In this document: positions 63,946-64,000 of the stretch, one piece after another
Position numbering within the stretch: the stretch's first letter is position 1
How the letters are laid out: each line of letters begins with the position of its first letter
Assembly: GCF_001645185.1 (NCBI RefSeq)
Contig: NZ_LXTQ01000020.1
Coordinates: 124,001-188,000, forward strand
DNA length: 64,000 nucleotides
Direction: 5' to 3'
Source: Methylobacillus sp. MM3
GTDB lineage: Bacteria > Pseudomonadota > Gammaproteobacteria > Burkholderiales > Methylophilaceae
Made by a program: the position numbers and the translations under genes
Notes under the pieces: generated by a model
Told to the model about the DNA's origin: nothing
Seen by the model: the letters and a program-made list of their open reading frames with translations, nothing else
The model's database searches: none

Positions 63946-64000
63946 GCGATATTCTTCAGCGCATTCTCAATACCAAGCAAGGCGAGGTCGCAGCGGCCAC
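63942..64000 (+). CDS. trpC: Indole-3-glycerol phosphate synthase, N-terminus only
   Basis: The first 19 codons ([19 protein letters not shown]) are present before the window ends. The opening is typical of TrpC, which closes the indole ring. It overlaps the trpD stop by four bases (ATGA), fitting a trpGDC operon. Confidence 0.9.
   Translation, partial: MSDILQRILNTKQGEVAAA

Overview
The window is a 64 kb stretch of a moderately GC-rich proteobacterial chromosome. Gene order and protein families point to a betaproteobacterium, most likely of the Nitrosomonadales/Gallionellaceae type (inference). The clues are the rpe-gph-trpE-trpG-trpD-trpC order, an mreBCD-mrdA-rodA-rlpA-dacA-dat-DUF493-lipB-lipA run, a zapB-like/zapA pair followed by 6S RNA, metX-metW, and a bfd-bfr pair. 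Almost everything is core metabolism and cell-envelope machinery; there is no intact prophage, insertion sequence or CRISPR array.

Layout. 1-1605: a low-GC diguanylate cyclase fragment, the stub of a tyrosine-recombinase integrase, and tRNA-Phe, which together look like the scar of an old integrative element. 1691-14170: a cobalamin locus in four transcription units (cobT-cobS-cobC-cbiA-bluB; cbiB-cobD-btuF-like; cobQ; btuB-btuN-cobO-cobU), the last led by a cobalamin riboswitch. It covers the late steps (a,c-diamide synthesis, amidation, aminopropanol arm, dimethylbenzimidazole synthesis and activation, adenosylation) plus outer-membrane uptake; no corrin-ring genes are present here. 14238-23125: zapB-like/zapA, 6S RNA, EVE and PPOX proteins, ilvA, rpiA, and a phosphate/polyphosphate block (phoU, ppx, ppk with a Pho-box-like site) and yggX. 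23264-28501: a ZnuD-like TonB receptor, a small exported Cys/His protein and a PAS-PAS-GAF-GGDEF-EAL protein.

28502-30768 is the most irregular part. It has a dyad-rich intergenic region, a small unknown gene, a decayed second copy of the 3' end of lipA, and two lipoprotein genes lying between that remnant and intact lipA. 30769-41140 is one co-directional block on the minus strand joining the rod-shape/elongasome genes with D-amino-acid metabolism and lipoate synthesis; a 68-bp hairpin repeat forms the 5' end of the lipB reading frame, and dacA carries an 18-bp in-frame tandem duplication. 41265-44444 is gatCAB.

44475-64000: DNA-deoxyinosine glycosylase, bacterioferritin and its ferredoxin under a Fur-like promoter, pyrE, xthA, small conserved proteins, ampG, metXW, a gamma-class carbonic-anhydrase-like protein, hemA-prfA-prmC, then rpe-lipoprotein-gph-trpL-trpE-fabA-fabB-trpG-trpD-trpC (truncated by the right edge). 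A 14-codon leader peptide with three Trp codons sits between gph and trpE, and the unsaturated fatty-acid genes fabA and fabB split the trp genes. No wholly new multi-gene system was found. The strongest unusual signals are the lipA duplication scar, the repeat-encoded LipB N-terminus, the Trp leader peptide inside the operon, the altered ferroxidase residue in bacterioferritin, and the integrase/tRNA-Phe scar.
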